64,000 nt of DNA from Mycobacterium sp. PS03-16 (GTDB lineage: Bacteria; Actinomycetota; Actinomycetes; Mycobacteriales; Mycobacteriaceae), in assembly GCF_004570325.1 (NCBI RefSeq), contig NZ_SPQO01000006.1, forward strand, positions 1 through 64,000, given 5' to 3'. Shown here in pieces: positions 35,363-44,349 of the stretch. Made by a program: the position numbers and the translations under genes. The stretch's first letter is position 1, and every line of letters starts with the position of its first letter. Below the pieces are notes generated by a model that made no database searches, was not told the origin of the DNA, and saw only the letters and a program-made list of their open reading frames with translations.

Positions 35363-36442
35363 ATGAAGCGCTGGCTCGCACCGCTGGTCGCCGTCGCCAT
35401 GCTGAGCGGCTGCAGCCAGCCCGCCCAGCCATCCGGTCCGGCGCCGGCGGCCACCCCGACCACCACCGGCCTGCTCCCGAGCGGGGTGCCGACCGAAGGG
35501 ACCCGTCCCCCTGACGCCGACCTGCCCCCACCGGCCGAGCCGCAACGCGCACCGGCACAGACCGATCCGGTGCCCGGCCGCACCGTGCCCGTCGGCCGCG
35601 CGCCCGAGGGCATCGTCGTCGACGCCGTCACCCGCACCGTCGCCGTCGCCACGCGCGATCCGAACGAACTGGTGCTGCTCGACGCCGACACCGGCCGGAT
35701 CACCGGTCGCACGCCCCTGCCCGGTTTCGTGCGCCACCTGCAACTCGCCGCACCCGGCGGACCCGTGCTGGTGCCGGTGGAGAGCGCCAACGCGCTGCTG
35801 CGTGTGCAGCTGCCCGGCGGTCGCGCCGAATCGCAGATCATCACCGGCACCGTCCCGCACGATGCGTCGCAGGCGCCCAACGGCACGGTGTTCGTGGCCA
35901 ACGAACTCGGCGGCACGGTCGCCGCGGTGCGCGGCGACGCCATCGTCAAGGTGTTCACCGACAGCGTGCAGCCGGCCGGGCTGGCGCCGGTGGGCGACGC
36001 GATGGGCCTGCTCGACGTCCGCAAGAACGACCTCACCGTCTACGACGCGCAGGCGCTGACCATCGTCGGCGCCACACCCGCCGGTGCGGGACCCACCCAC
36101 CTGGTCGCCGACCGGCACGGCCGGCTGATCGCCGCCGACACCCGCGGCGACGCGGTGCGGGTGTTCACGGCCCTGCCGGCGCCGCGTGAAGTGGGCTCGG
36201 TGGCCCAGCCCGGCGGCCCGTACGGGATCGCCTACGACCCGACCCGCGACCGGCTGTGGGTGGCCTCCTCGGGCACGAACGAGGTGGTGGGGTACGACAT
36301 GGCCGACACCACGCCGCGGGAGGTGCGGCGGCTGCCCACCGTGCGGAACCCCTACACGGTGGGCGTCGACGCGACCACCGGCCGGCTGTTCGTGGCCGGA
36401 GTCACCGACGGGGTCGTGCAGCTCATCGACGTCCCCGCCTAG
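35363..36442 (+). CDS. Secreted beta-propeller (YncE-like) lipoprotein
   Basis: A 359-residue lipoprotein. The signal peptide ends in lipobox LSGC (Cys17), then comes a Pro/Thr/Ala-rich linker to about residue 70. Repeated blade motifs follow (APEGIVVDAVTRTVAVATRD, PYGIAYDPTRDRLWVASSG, NPYTVGVDATTGRLFVAGV) typical of YncE/NHL-type propellers. The role is unknown; such proteins bind ligands or partners at the cell surface. TACGGT at 35310-35315 may be its -10 element. The stop codon TAG forms part of the promoter of fdhD. Confidence 0.8.
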   Translation: MKRWLAPLVAVAMLSGCSQPAQPSGPAPAATPTTTGLLPSGVPTEGTRPPDADLPPPAEPQRAPAQTDPVPGRTVPVGRAPEGIVVDAVTRTVAVATRDPNELVLLDADTGRITGRTPLPGFVRHLQLAAPGGPVLVPVESANALLRVQLPGGRAESQIITGTVPHDASQAPNGTVFVANELGGTVAAVRGDAIVKVFTDSVQPAGLAPVGDAMGLLDVRKNDLTVYDAQALTIVGATPAGAGPTHLVADRHGRLIAADTRGDAVRVFTALPAPREVGSVAQPGGPYGIAYDPTRDRLWVASSGTNEVVGYDMADTTPREVRRLPTVRNPYTVGVDATTGRLFVAGVTDGVVQLIDVPA

Positions 36443-36445
36443 GCT
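36440..36445 (+). promoter_or_regulatory. -10 element TAGGCT overlapping the upstream stop codon (leaderless fdhD)
   Basis: TAG of the lipoprotein gene is the first half of TAGGCT, which lies 6 nt before the fdhD ATG. Confidence 0.6.
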
Positions 36446-36451
36446 GGACAC

Positions 36452-37276
36452 ATGGGCCGGGTCACCGCACGCAGACGTGTGCACCACGTGACGGCCGCCG
36501 ACGTGGTCGCGCGCCCGGAGACACTCGCGGTCGAGGAACCACTCGAGCTGCGGGTGGGCGGTGAGCCGCTCACCGTCACGATGCGCACCCCCGGCTCCGA
36601 TGTCGAACTCGCTCAGGGCTTCCTGCTCACCGAGGGCGTCATCGGCGACCGCGACGACGTGCTGACCGTGCGGTACTGCCGCGGCGAGGGGCCCGACGGC
36701 GTCAACACCTACAACGTCCTCGACGTGGCCCTCGCGCCGCACGTGCCGCCGCCGGGCACCGACGTGCGCCGCAACTTCTACACGACCTCGTCGTGCGGGG
36801 TGTGCGGCAAGGCGTCACTGGACGCGGTCCGGCTCATCAGCAGGCACGGCCCCGGCGACGATCCCACGGTGGTCGCCGCCGACACGCTGTCGGCACTGCC
36901 GGACCGGCTGCGCGCCGCCCAGAAGGTGTTCGCCAGCACCGGGGGGCTGCACGGCGCCGCACTGTTCAGCGTCGACGGCGAGATGCTGGTGGTCCGCGAG
37001 GACATCGGCAGACACAACGCGGTCGACAAGGTGATCGGCTGGGCGCTGGAGAACGGCCGCATCCCGCTCACGGGTACCGTACTGCTGGTCAGCGGCCGGG
37101 CGTCGTTCGAGCTGACCCAGAAGGCCGTGATGGCCGGTATCCCGGTGCTGGCCGCGGTGTCGGCACCGTCGTCGCTGGCCGTCGACCTCGCCGCGCAATC
37201 GGGTCTCACCCTGGTGGCGTTCCTGCGCGGGACGTCGATGAACGTCTACACGCGGCCCGACCGCGTCAGCCGCTGA
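36452..37276 (+). CDS. fdhD: Formate dehydrogenase accessory sulfurtransferase FdhD
   Basis: Transfers sulfur to the molybdenum cofactor for insertion into formate dehydrogenase. The 274-residue protein has the catalytic Cys motif [11 protein letters not shown] near residue 113 and the conserved segments [31 protein letters not shown] and [20 protein letters not shown]. The ATG is placed exactly 6 nt after TAGGCT, so it is probably leaderless. No formate dehydrogenase gene is present in the window; mobA at 13 kb serves the same cofactor. Confidence 0.95.
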   Translation: MGRVTARRRVHHVTAADVVARPETLAVEEPLELRVGGEPLTVTMRTPGSDVELAQGFLLTEGVIGDRDDVLTVRYCRGEGPDGVNTYNVLDVALAPHVPPPGTDVRRNFYTTSSCGVCGKASLDAVRLISRHGPGDDPTVVAADTLSALPDRLRAAQKVFASTGGLHGAALFSVDGEMLVVREDIGRHNAVDKVIGWALENGRIPLTGTVLLVSGRASFELTQKAVMAGIPVLAAVSAPSSLAVDLAAQSGLTLVAFLRGTSMNVYTRPDRVSR

Positions 37277-37339
37277 TCTCCACCGGATCTCCACGCAACC
37301 TCCAAGCTCCGGGACACACGTACGGCGAGCATTTTCGCC

Positions 37340-38647
37340 ATGCCGGAAATCCTCATCGCCTCCATGTCCCCCATCGGCCACATCGGCCCGCTGCTGCACC
37401 TTGCTCGCGGTCTGATCGACCGCGGCGACCGCGTGACCGTGCTGACCTCGGCGGCCCGCGCCGACCTGATCCGGTCGGCCGGGGCACGGCCCCGCGCGCT
37501 GCCGCCACAGACCGACATCGACGAAACCCGCTTGAACGCACTGTTTCCCGGCCGGGAAGGCACGTCGGGCATCCGGCGGGTGAACTTCGACATCACCAAC
37601 ATCTTCGTGGCGCCGATGCCCCATCAGGCCGCCGCGCTGGCCGAGGCGTTTGCCGAGACCCGCTACGACGCCGTCATCGCCGACGCGGCGTTCTTCGGGA
37701 TCCTGCCGTTCCTGCTCGGCGATCCCCACTCGCGACCGCCCATCCTGACCTACACCACCACACCGCTGTTCCTCAGCAGCCGCGACACCGCGCCGGGCGG
37801 ACTGGGGATGGCGCCGTCGTCGACGCCGCTGGGCCGGGTGCGCAACCGGGTGCTGACCGCGCTCACCCACAAGGTGCTGCTGCGCGGCAGTCAGTCCGCC
37901 GCCGACGACCTGCTACACCGGATGAACAGCCCGGCGCTGCCCATGTTCCTCACCGACGCCGGAGTTCTCGCCGACCGCTTCATCGTGCCCACGGTCCCCG
38001 ACTTCGACTATCCGCGTAGCGATCTGCCGGCGCATGTGCGCTACGTCGGCGCAGTCCACCCGGCGCGCACCCAGTCGTTCCTGGCACCGGACTGGTGGGG
38101 CGTGCTCGACAGTGGGCGGCCCGTCGTGCACGTCACCCAGGGCACCATCGACAATGCGGACCTGGGCCGGCTGCTGCTGCCCACCCTCGAGGCGCTCGCC
38201 GACGAGGACGTCGTGGTCGTGGCCACCACGGGCGGGCGCGCCGTCACCGAGATCGGCACCGCCCTGCCGCCGAATGCTCATGTGGCGGAGCTCCTTCCGC
38301 ACGACATCCTGCTGCCGATGGTCGACGTGATGGTCACCAACGGCGGCTACGGGGCCGTGCAGCGCGCCCTGTCGTCGGGGGTGCCGCTGGTCGTCGCCGG
38401 CAACACCGAAGACAAACCCGAGGTCGCCGCCCGCGTCGCGTGGGCGGGTGCGGGCATCAACCTCAAGACGGGCACCCCGTCGCCCGCGGCGGTCCGCGCC
38501 GCGGTGCGCGCGGTGCTCGACGACGGGCGCTACCTCGCCAACGCCCGACGGTTGGAGGCCGCGTTCGCCCGCCGCGACGGGGTCGCCGAGATCGGCGCGC
38601 TCGTCGACGAGGTCGTCGCCGAACGCGTCCGGGTGGTGCACCGATGA
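37340..38647 (+). CDS. MGT-like glycosyltransferase (GT1 fold)
   Basis: A 435-residue glycosyltransferase of the UDP-glucuronosyltransferase/macrolide-GT type (GT-B fold). The N-terminal acceptor domain opens ILIASMSPIGHIGPLLHLARG. The C-terminal donor domain has VHVTQGTIDNAD, the conserved PHDILLPMVDVMVTNGGYGAVQ with the motif His replaced by Tyr in GGYG, and GVPLVVAGNTEDKPE. Enzymes of this type glycosylate lipids, sterols or secondary metabolites. The neighbours give no clear acceptor. The typical GGHG-like His being absent is a small oddity to note. Confidence 0.82.
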   Translation: MPEILIASMSPIGHIGPLLHLARGLIDRGDRVTVLTSAARADLIRSAGARPRALPPQTDIDETRLNALFPGREGTSGIRRVNFDITNIFVAPMPHQAAALAEAFAETRYDAVIADAAFFGILPFLLGDPHSRPPILTYTTTPLFLSSRDTAPGGLGMAPSSTPLGRVRNRVLTALTHKVLLRGSQSAADDLLHRMNSPALPMFLTDAGVLADRFIVPTVPDFDYPRSDLPAHVRYVGAVHPARTQSFLAPDWWGVLDSGRPVVHVTQGTIDNADLGRLLLPTLEALADEDVVVVATTGGRAVTEIGTALPPNAHVAELLPHDILLPMVDVMVTNGGYGAVQRALSSGVPLVVAGNTEDKPEVAARVAWAGAGINLKTGTPSPAAVRAAVRAVLDDGRYLANARRLEAAFARRDGVAEIGALVDEVVAERVRVVHR

Positions 38648-38719
38648 CCCGCTATTCGTGTGCCGACCCGTTCTGCCTCCCACCCCTACCCGACACCACA
38701 CCCACCAGGAGCACACCTC

Positions 38720-39178
38720 ATGAAGAACCCCGGCCCGATCCTCACCCTGACCGCGGTGGCCTGCGCCGGCGCTGGCATCTGGCTCGCCAACGTCTCCCAC
38801 GAATCCGGTGCCGCCGCACCGGCGACCGTAGCGGCAACCACCGCGGTCCCGGCTGCTGCTGAACCAGAAGTCGAGGCACCGCGGAGTTTCCCGCAGCAGG
38901 CGCGGTATCTCGCCGACATCCCGACTCGCAACGGAACCCTGGCCGTGGACCTCAGCGTCGACGGGGACCGGGCGCGCGCCTACGCCTGCGACAACCGCGG
39001 CACCGAGGTGTGGCTGCGCGGTCAGGTGGCCGCCGGCGCTGTGCACCTGGCCAACACCGACGGCACCAGCACACTCGACGCCCGGCTCACCGACGCGGGC
39101 CTGAACGGCACGCTGCAGGTCGCCGACAGCCGGTGGACCTTCTCCGCCGCTCCGGTCGGGAGCAGCTATGGCTCCTGA
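38720..39178 (+). CDS. Membrane-anchored exported protein, first gene of a redox module
   Basis: A 152-residue protein with one N-terminal hydrophobic segment (GPILTLTAVACAGAGIWLA), an Ala/Thr/Pro-rich linker and a C-terminal domain of about 85 residues rich in predicted beta strands (NGTLAVDLSVDGDRARAYAC, WLRGQVAAGAVHLANTDG). Two Cys occur, one in the membrane segment and one in the domain. I do not recognise a family. The ATG has AGGAG 9 bases upstream. The gene overlaps the five-helix membrane protein gene by 11 bases, so they are co-translated. Confidence 0.7.
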   Translation: MKNPGPILTLTAVACAGAGIWLANVSHESGAAAPATVAATTAVPAAAEPEVEAPRSFPQQARYLADIPTRNGTLAVDLSVDGDRARAYACDNRGTEVWLRGQVAAGAVHLANTDGTSTLDARLTDAGLNGTLQVADSRWTFSAAPVGSSYGS

Positions 39179-39734
39179 CACGGTGCGACTGCCCGCCCGG
39201 CACCGCGGCGATGTCGCGCTGGCGTTCGCCGTCGTCGCCGGTGCCCTGGTCGCCGTCGCCCTCGGCGCGTTCGGGACGCTTCACGAACCGCGGTTCTTCT
39301 CGGTCAACGTCGCAGGATTCTCCAGCGGCACCGCCGTCAAATCCTGGCTCGCGACGGTCGCCGTCGCGCTGGCCGTGTTCCAGCTGATCTCCGCTTTCGC
39401 GATGTACCGCCTGTGGCCGCGTGGCGCCGCGCCGCGCTGGACAGCCACGGCGCACGTCTGGTCGGGTCGGCTGGCGGTCCTGGTCACGGTTCCGGTCGCC
39501 GTGCACTGCCTCTACGCGCTCGGCGTTTCCGGCGCCGACACCCGGGTGCTGTTCCACTCGCTGTTCGGATGCTTCTTCTACGGCGTCTTCGTGACGAAAA
39601 TGCTGTTGTTGACCCATCGGCGGCTGCGGCCGTGGATCATTCCCCTCGTCGGCGGGGTGCTGTTCTTCAGCCTCGTCTACGTGTGGCTGACGTCCGCGTT
39701 GTGGTTCTTCCAGACCAGCGGCCTGACGGTGTGA
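39168..39734 (+). CDS. Five-helix membrane protein, DUF6529-like, possible b-type haem protein
   Basis: A 188-residue membrane protein with five hydrophobic segments (near residues 18-38, 60-83, 98-116, 125-146 and 153-175). His residues lie at helix ends or inside helices: TAHVWSGR, AVHCLYALG, LFHSLFGC and LLTHRR. This pattern resembles small b-type haem membrane proteins such as cytochrome b561 or ferric reductase cores. It lies between an exported anchor protein and a Rieske lipoprotein, so an electron-transfer role is likely. Haem binding is inferred from His placement only. Confidence 0.65.
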   Translation: MAPDTVRLPARHRGDVALAFAVVAGALVAVALGAFGTLHEPRFFSVNVAGFSSGTAVKSWLATVAVALAVFQLISAFAMYRLWPRGAAPRWTATAHVWSGRLAVLVTVPVAVHCLYALGVSGADTRVLFHSLFGCFFYGVFVTKMLLLTHRRLRPWIIPLVGGVLFFSLVYVWLTSALWFFQTSGLTV

Positions 39735-39749
39735 GAGAAAGGCGACTCG

Positions 39750-40175
39750 ATGCGGATGCATTCGGTGCGGGCGCCCCGGCGCCACGTGGTGATCGGCGCG
39801 GGACTCGGCATGGTCACCGCGGTGCTGGCCGCCTGCACCACCTACGGCAAGAAGCCGGAACCGACGGCCGAAGCGCCGGCCGGCGGTGCCGCCCAGCCCG
39901 ACGCGCTGACCACCACCGCGGACGTCCCGGTGGGGTCGGGGGTGATCGTCGGCGACACCGTGATCACCCAGCCCACCGCAGGCACCTTCACCGGATTGTC
40001 GACGACCTGCACGCACGCCGGCTGCACAGTGTCCGAGGTGGTCGACGGCCAGATCGTCTGTCCGTGCCACGGCAGCCGGTTCAACCTCGACGGATCGGTG
40101 GCCAAGGGGCCGGCCACCAAGCCCCTGGGGCCGCGGGCGGTCACCGTGCGCGGCGACGAGATCGTCGCGACGTAA
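39750..40175 (+). CDS. Rieske [2Fe-2S] lipoprotein
   Basis: A 141-residue exported Rieske protein. The N-terminus has an RR pair, a hydrophobic stretch and lipobox LAAC (Cys29), so it is probably Tat-exported and lipid-anchored. The cluster boxes are C87-T-H89-A-G-C92 and C104-P-C106-H107-G-S, the high-potential type with a disulfide, as in cytochrome bc1. GAGAAAGG precedes the ATG. It follows the five-helix membrane protein by 15 bases. Together they may form a small extracytoplasmic electron-transfer chain; the partner is unknown. Confidence 0.85.
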   Translation: MRMHSVRAPRRHVVIGAGLGMVTAVLAACTTYGKKPEPTAEAPAGGAAQPDALTTTADVPVGSGVIVGDTVITQPTAGTFTGLSTTCTHAGCTVSEVVDGQIVCPCHGSRFNLDGSVAKGPATKPLGPRAVTVRGDEIVAT

Positions 40176-40234
40176 TCGGGGGACCGCCACGCAGGTAGGC
40201 TGGGTGACACCAGCCGACGACCCCAGGGATTCAC

Positions 40235-41335
40235 GTGGCAATCAGAAGGGTCGCGGCCTACGCGCACCTGAGCGACGCAGACGTCGACACGCTGACCGCA
40301 GAGCTCGACGCCATCCGTGCCGACGTCGAAGCCTCGCTGGGCGCGCGTGACGCCGCCTACATCCGCCGCACCATCCGCGCGCAGCGGTTGCTCGACGTGG
40401 CGGCGCGGATCGTGGTGCACCGCAGCCGTAGCCGTGCGACCTGGCTGCTGGGTACCGTCGCGCTCGCCACCGCCAAGTCGATCGAGAACATGGAGATCGG
40501 ACACAACGTCGGTCACGGTCAGTGGGATTGGATGAACGATCCCGAGATCCACTCGAACACGTGGGAGTGGGACATGGCCGGGCTGTCGTCGCAGTGGCGG
40601 TACTCGCACAACTACACCCACCATGTGTTCAACAACGTCATCGGCGTGGACGACGACCTGGGTTTCGGCGTGTTGCGGGTATCCCCCGACCAGGAGTGGA
40701 AACCGGACTATCTGGTGTCGCCGCTGCGGAATCTGTTGCTGGCGCTGATATTCGAGTGGGGAATCGCGCTGCACGGGTTGCACGCGGCGCGCGACCGCGC
40801 ACTGCTCGCCGGCGGCTCGAAGGGCGGCCGGGAGCTGGCGGCCAAGGTCGGCAGGCAACTGAGCAAGGATTACCTCCTGCTGCCCGCGCTCAGTGGGCGG
40901 CGTTTCCGGCGCACGCTCGCGGCCAACGCCACGGCCAATGTGCTGCGCAACCTGTGGGCCTACGTGGTCATCTTCTGCGGGCACTTCCCCGACGGCGCGG
41001 AGAAGTTCGACCGCGTCGTCCTCGACGGGGAGACCCGCGGCGAGTGGTACCTACGGCAGATGCTCGGCAGCGCGAACTTCCACGCCGGCGCCGTGCTGGC
41101 GTTCCTGAGCGGCAACCTGTGCTACCAGATCGAACACCATCTGTTCCCGGACCTGCCGAGCAACCGGCTGGCCCAGATCGCGCGGCGGGTGCGGGCGCTG
41201 TGTGCGGAGTACGACCTGCCCTACACCACGGGCCCGCTACCCCGGCAGTATTTCCAGACGTTCCGGGCCATCCACAAGTACGCGTTGCCGGACCGGTTCC
41301 TCAAGGGGACGCCCGACGCCGCGCTTGTGCACTGA
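40235..41335 (+). CDS. Membrane fatty acid desaturase (DesA3-like acyl-CoA delta-9 type)
   Basis: Introduces a double bond into long-chain acyl-CoA using O2 and a di-iron centre. The 366-residue protein has the three His boxes GHNVGHGQWDW (near residue 89), HNYTHHVFNN and YQIEHHLFPDLP near residue 302. Close sequence flavour to DesA3 is seen in ENMEIGHN and WMNDPEIHSNTWEWDM. It starts at GTG 40235 with AGGGA upstream and a TAGGCT hexamer at 40196-40201. DesA3 works with the reductase Rv3230c; no such reductase is adjacent. The Rieske lipoprotein upstream faces the other side of the membrane, so it is an unlikely donor. Confidence 0.88.
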   Translation: MAIRRVAAYAHLSDADVDTLTAELDAIRADVEASLGARDAAYIRRTIRAQRLLDVAARIVVHRSRSRATWLLGTVALATAKSIENMEIGHNVGHGQWDWMNDPEIHSNTWEWDMAGLSSQWRYSHNYTHHVFNNVIGVDDDLGFGVLRVSPDQEWKPDYLVSPLRNLLLALIFEWGIALHGLHAARDRALLAGGSKGGRELAAKVGRQLSKDYLLLPALSGRRFRRTLAANATANVLRNLWAYVVIFCGHFPDGAEKFDRVVLDGETRGEWYLRQMLGSANFHAGAVLAFLSGNLCYQIEHHLFPDLPSNRLAQIARRVRALCAEYDLPYTTGPLPRQYFQTFRAIHKYALPDRFLKGTPDAALVH

Positions 41336-41353
41336 ACGTCGCGAGAGACCGGG

Positions 41354-42634
41354 CTAGGCGCTCTTCTCGCGGCGCTCGTTGCGCGGTGGCTTGCGCGGCA
41401 CGATCGTCGGCAGCACGTTGTCGTCGACGGTCTCCTTGGTCACCACGACCTTGGCGACGTCGTCGCGGCTGGGGATGTCGTACATCACCGGCAGCAGGAC
41501 TTCCTCCATGATCGCGCGCAGGCCGCGGGCGCCGGTGCCGCGGTGGATGGCCTGGTCGGCGATGGCCTCGAGCGCGTCGTCGGCGAACTCCAGCTCGACG
41601 CCGTCCATCTCGAACAGCCGGGTGTACTGCTTGACCAGCGCGTTCTTCGGCTCCGAGAGGATCTTGACCAGCGAGTCCTTGTCCAGATTGGTCACCGAGG
41701 CGACGACCGGGAGACGGCCGATGAACTCCGGGATCAGACCGAACTTGATCAGGTCCTCGGGCATGACCTCGGCGAAGTGGTCCTGGGTGTCGATCTCGGC
41801 CTTGCTGCGCACCTCGGCGCCGAAGCCCAGGCCGCGCTTGCCGACCCGGTCGGACACGATCTTCTCCAGTCCGGCGAAGGCGCCGGCCACGATGAACAGC
41901 ACGTTCGTCGTGTCGATCTGGATGAACTCCTGATGCGGGTGTTTGCGACCGCCCTGCGGCGGCACCGAGGCCTGGGTGCCCTCGAGGATCTTCAGCAGCG
42001 CCTGCTGCACGCCCTCGCCGGACACGTCGCGGGTGATCGACGGGTTCTCGCTCTTGCGGGCGATCTTGTCGACCTCGTCGATGTAGATGATTCCGGTCTC
42101 GGCGCGCTTGACGTCGTAGTCGGCGGCCTGGATCAGCTTGAGCAGGATGTTCTCGACGTCCTCACCGACGTAGCCCGCCTCGGTGAGCGCGGTGGCGTCG
42201 GCGATCGCGAACGGGACGTTGAGCATCTTGGCCAGCGTCTGCGCCAGGTAGGTCTTCCCACAACCGGTGGGGCCGAGCATCAGGATGTTGGACTTGGTCA
42301 GCTCGACCGGCTCGGAGCGCGAGTCGCGGGACTTCTCGCCGGCCTGGATGCGCTTGTAGTGGTTGTAGACCGCGACGGCCAGCGTGCGTTTGGCGGTGTC
42401 CTGTCCGATGACGTAGCTCTCGAGGAACTCGCGGATCTCGGCGGGCTTGGGCAGCTCGTCGAGTTTCACGTCATCGGCGTCGGCCAGTTCCTCTTCGATG
42501 ATCTCGTTGCAGAGATCGATGCACTCGTCACAGATGTACACGCCGGGACCGGCGATGAGCTTCTTGACCTGCTTCTGACTCTTGCCACAGAACGAGCACT
42601 TCAGCAGGTCACCGCCGTCTCCGATACGCGCCAT
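41354..42634 (-). CDS. clpX: ATP-dependent Clp protease ATP-binding subunit ClpX
   Basis: Hexameric unfoldase that feeds substrates to the ClpP1P2 protease. The 426-residue protein has the N-terminal zinc-binding domain ([14 protein letters not shown] and [12 protein letters not shown]), Walker [16 protein letters not shown], Walker [14 protein letters not shown], pore and sensor elements ([16 protein letters not shown]), and the IGF-type loop region that docks ClpP. It lies downstream of clpP2 by 312 bases and probably has its own promoter, with TAGCGT at 42719-42724 about 85 nt upstream of the ATG. Gene order matches M. tuberculosis. Confidence 0.97.
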   Translation of the reverse strand: MARIGDGGDLLKCSFCGKSQKQVKKLIAGPGVYICDECIDLCNEIIEEELADADDVKLDELPKPAEIREFLESYVIGQDTAKRTLAVAVYNHYKRIQAGEKSRDSRSEPVELTKSNILMLGPTGCGKTYLAQTLAKMLNVPFAIADATALTEAGYVGEDVENILLKLIQAADYDVKRAETGIIYIDEVDKIARKSENPSITRDVSGEGVQQALLKILEGTQASVPPQGGRKHPHQEFIQIDTTNVLFIVAGAFAGLEKIVSDRVGKRGLGFGAEVRSKAEIDTQDHFAEVMPEDLIKFGLIPEFIGRLPVVASVTNLDKDSLVKILSEPKNALVKQYTRLFEMDGVELEFADDALEAIADQAIHRGTGARGLRAIMEEVLLPVMYDIPSRDDVAKVVVTKETVDDNVLPTIVPRKPPRNERREKSA

Positions 42635-42946
42635 GGTGGTGGGGTCCTACTTTCCTGTCGACGTCGGTCAATCGGATCAGTGGGTTTGCGTGGGGCACTC
42701 GAAGAGGCCTTGTTCCCGACGCTACCCGTTCACTCCGGCGCGGTGCGACCGTTAGAGCCGAATCGCGTCGGTGGTATTCAGCTGTGTCGCGTCAACATAT
42801 CGCCTGACGCGCCCGGTTGCCGCTCGCCACGCGCCGCCGTGTCGCTGGCGTGTCGCCACCGTGACCGGAAACGCAGAACGGCCTGGAGCCAACGATACCG
42901 CGCGCGGCACCGTCGGCTTCCGGGCCGAACAGCGAACGTAGCTCGA
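42635..42946 (-). other. clpP2-clpX intergenic region
   Basis: This 312-base gap holds no supported gene. On the minus strand TAGCGT (42719-42724) is a plausible -10 element for clpX. Nothing else in the gap is clear to me. Confidence 0.5.
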
Positions 42947-43618
42947 TCAGGACGACTGGGCGGACAGCTTCCGGTACTCGAGCACCGTGTCGATGATCCC
43001 GTACTCCTTGGCCGCCTCTGCGGTGAGGATCTTGTCGCGGTCGGTGTCCTTGCGGATCACGTCGGCCGGCTTGCCGGTGTGGCGCGACAGGGTCTCCTCC
43101 ATCAGCGTGCGCATCCGCTCGATCTCGGCGGCCTGGATCTCCAGGTCGGAGAACTGGCCCTGGATGACGCCGCCCAGTGCGGGCTGATGGATCAGCACGC
43201 GGGCGTTGGGCAGCGCGAGGCGCTTGCCCGGGGTGCCCGCGGCCAGCAGCACCGCGGCGGCCGAGGCGGCCTGCCCCAGGCACACCGTCTGGATGTCGGC
43301 GCGCACGTACTGCATGGTGTCGTAGATCGCCATCAACGAGGTGAACGAGCCACCGGGCGAGTTGATGTACATGGTGATGTCGCGGTCGGGATCGAGCGAC
43401 TCCAGGACCAGCAGCTGGGCCATGATGTCGTTCGCCGACGCGTCATCGACCTGCACCCCGAGGAAGATGATGCGTTCCTCGAAGAGCTTGTTGTACGGGT
43501 TCGACTCCTTGACGCCGAAGCTCGAGTGCTCGATGAACGACGGCAGGATGTAGCGCGCCTGCGGCTGCACGCGCGGGTCCAGGGCCGGGTGGATTGACGG
43601 GTGTTGATTGTCGGTCAT
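42947..43618 (-). CDS. clpP2: Clp protease proteolytic subunit ClpP2
   Basis: One of the two essential, non-identical ClpP rings of mycobacteria. The 223-residue serine protease has the catalytic Ser in [12 protein letters not shown], His in [11 protein letters not shown] and an Asp in [26 protein letters not shown] marks the oxyanion-strand region. The start ATG overlaps the stop of clpP1 by 4 bases, so both subunits are translated in equal amounts. The C-terminal tail (YRKLSAQSS) and the N-terminal Pro-rich extension match mycobacterial ClpP2. Confidence 0.96.
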   Translation of the reverse strand: MTDNQHPSIHPALDPRVQPQARYILPSFIEHSSFGVKESNPYNKLFEERIIFLGVQVDDASANDIMAQLLVLESLDPDRDITMYINSPGGSFTSLMAIYDTMQYVRADIQTVCLGQAASAAAVLLAAGTPGKRLALPNARVLIHQPALGGVIQGQFSDLEIQAAEIERMRTLMEETLSRHTGKPADVIRKDTDRDKILTAEAAKEYGIIDTVLEYRKLSAQSS

Positions 43619-44226
43619 TTGTCGAGTCCTGCTCCTGGTCCTGAGCCGTTGATGCTGGCGCTGGTGATGATGTGGTCGACGAAGCCGTACTCGAGGGCTT
43701 CCTGCGCGGTGAACCAGCGGTCGCGGTCGGAGTCGGCCTCGATGCGCTCGATGCTCTGCCCGGTGAACTCGGCGTTCAGCCGGAACATCTCCTTCTTGAT
43801 CACCGCGAACTGCTCGGCCTGGATCGCGATGTCCGCCGCGCCACCGGTGATGCCACCCAGCGGCTGGTGCATCAGGATGCGGGCGTGCGGCAGCGCGTAC
43901 CGCTTGCCCTTGGTGCCCGCGGCGAGCAGGAACTCACCCATCGAGGCGGCCATGCCCATCGCGTAGGTGGCCACATCGCACGGCGCGAGCACCATCGTGT
44001 CGTAGATCGCCATGCCCGCGCTGATCGAGCCGCCGGGCGAGTTGATGTAGAGGTGGATGTCCTTGGTGGGGTCCTCCGCGGACAGCAGCAAGATCTGAGC
44101 GCACAGGCGGTTGGCGATGTCGTCGTCAACCTGCGACCCCAGGAAGATGATGCGTTCGGCGAGCAACCGCTCATAGACCGAATCCTGGAGCGTCAGTCCC
44201 GGCGCCCCGCCACGCATAACAGTCAC
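43615..44226 (-). CDS. clpP1: Clp protease proteolytic subunit ClpP1
   Basis: Partner of ClpP2 in the hetero-tetradecamer. The 203-residue protein has the catalytic Ser in [16 protein letters not shown], His in [11 protein letters not shown] and Asp in [18 protein letters not shown]. The start is taken as the GTG at 44224-44226 (an in-frame ATG at 44217 is the alternative), with AGCAGGT about 8 bases upstream; the longer open frame is excluded by the likely promoter TAGTGT at 44292-44297. A ClgR-type box lies further upstream, consistent with stress control of clpP1P2. Confidence 0.95.
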   Translation of the reverse strand: MTVMRGGAPGLTLQDSVYERLLAERIIFLGSQVDDDIANRLCAQILLLSAEDPTKDIHLYINSPGGSISAGMAIYDTMVLAPCDVATYAMGMAASMGEFLLAAGTKGKRYALPHARILMHQPLGGITGGAADIAIQAEQFAVIKKEMFRLNAEFTGQSIERIEADSDRDRWFTAQEALEYGFVDHIITSASINGSGPGAGLDK

Positions 44227-44291
44227 GACTGGATACCTGCTTTCTCTTACGTCTCGATCGCCGTCGTCGTCGGTGTCTCGTCTCGATACCG

Positions 44292-44349
44292 ACACTAACC
44301 AACACGCGACGGCGTGCACTCCCTGACGGGGGCGCGTTCGCTCACAGCG
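44292..44349 (-). promoter_or_regulatory. clpP1P2 promoter with a ClgR-type box
   Basis: On the minus strand TAGTGT at 44292-44297 is a -10 candidate for clpP1. At 44339-44349 CGCTCACAGCG fits the ClgR core CGC-Y-N-A-N-R-GCG at every fixed position. Its centre is about 59 bp upstream of the predicted start, a typical activator position. ClgR activation of clp genes in actinobacteria is established. Confidence 0.65.

Noticed and set aside
33616..36036. An 806-codon reading of the Rieske gene with a long N-terminal extension
   Set aside because: The extension crosses the tetR gene, the palindromic operator and the promoter, and is Ser/Arg/Thr-rich non-coding sequence. The Rieske protein starts at 34650.
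38720..41335. The Rieske lipoprotein as electron donor for the desaturase
   Set aside because: The lipoprotein is outside the membrane, while the desaturase di-iron site faces the cytoplasm, and the desaturase gene has its own promoter-like element.
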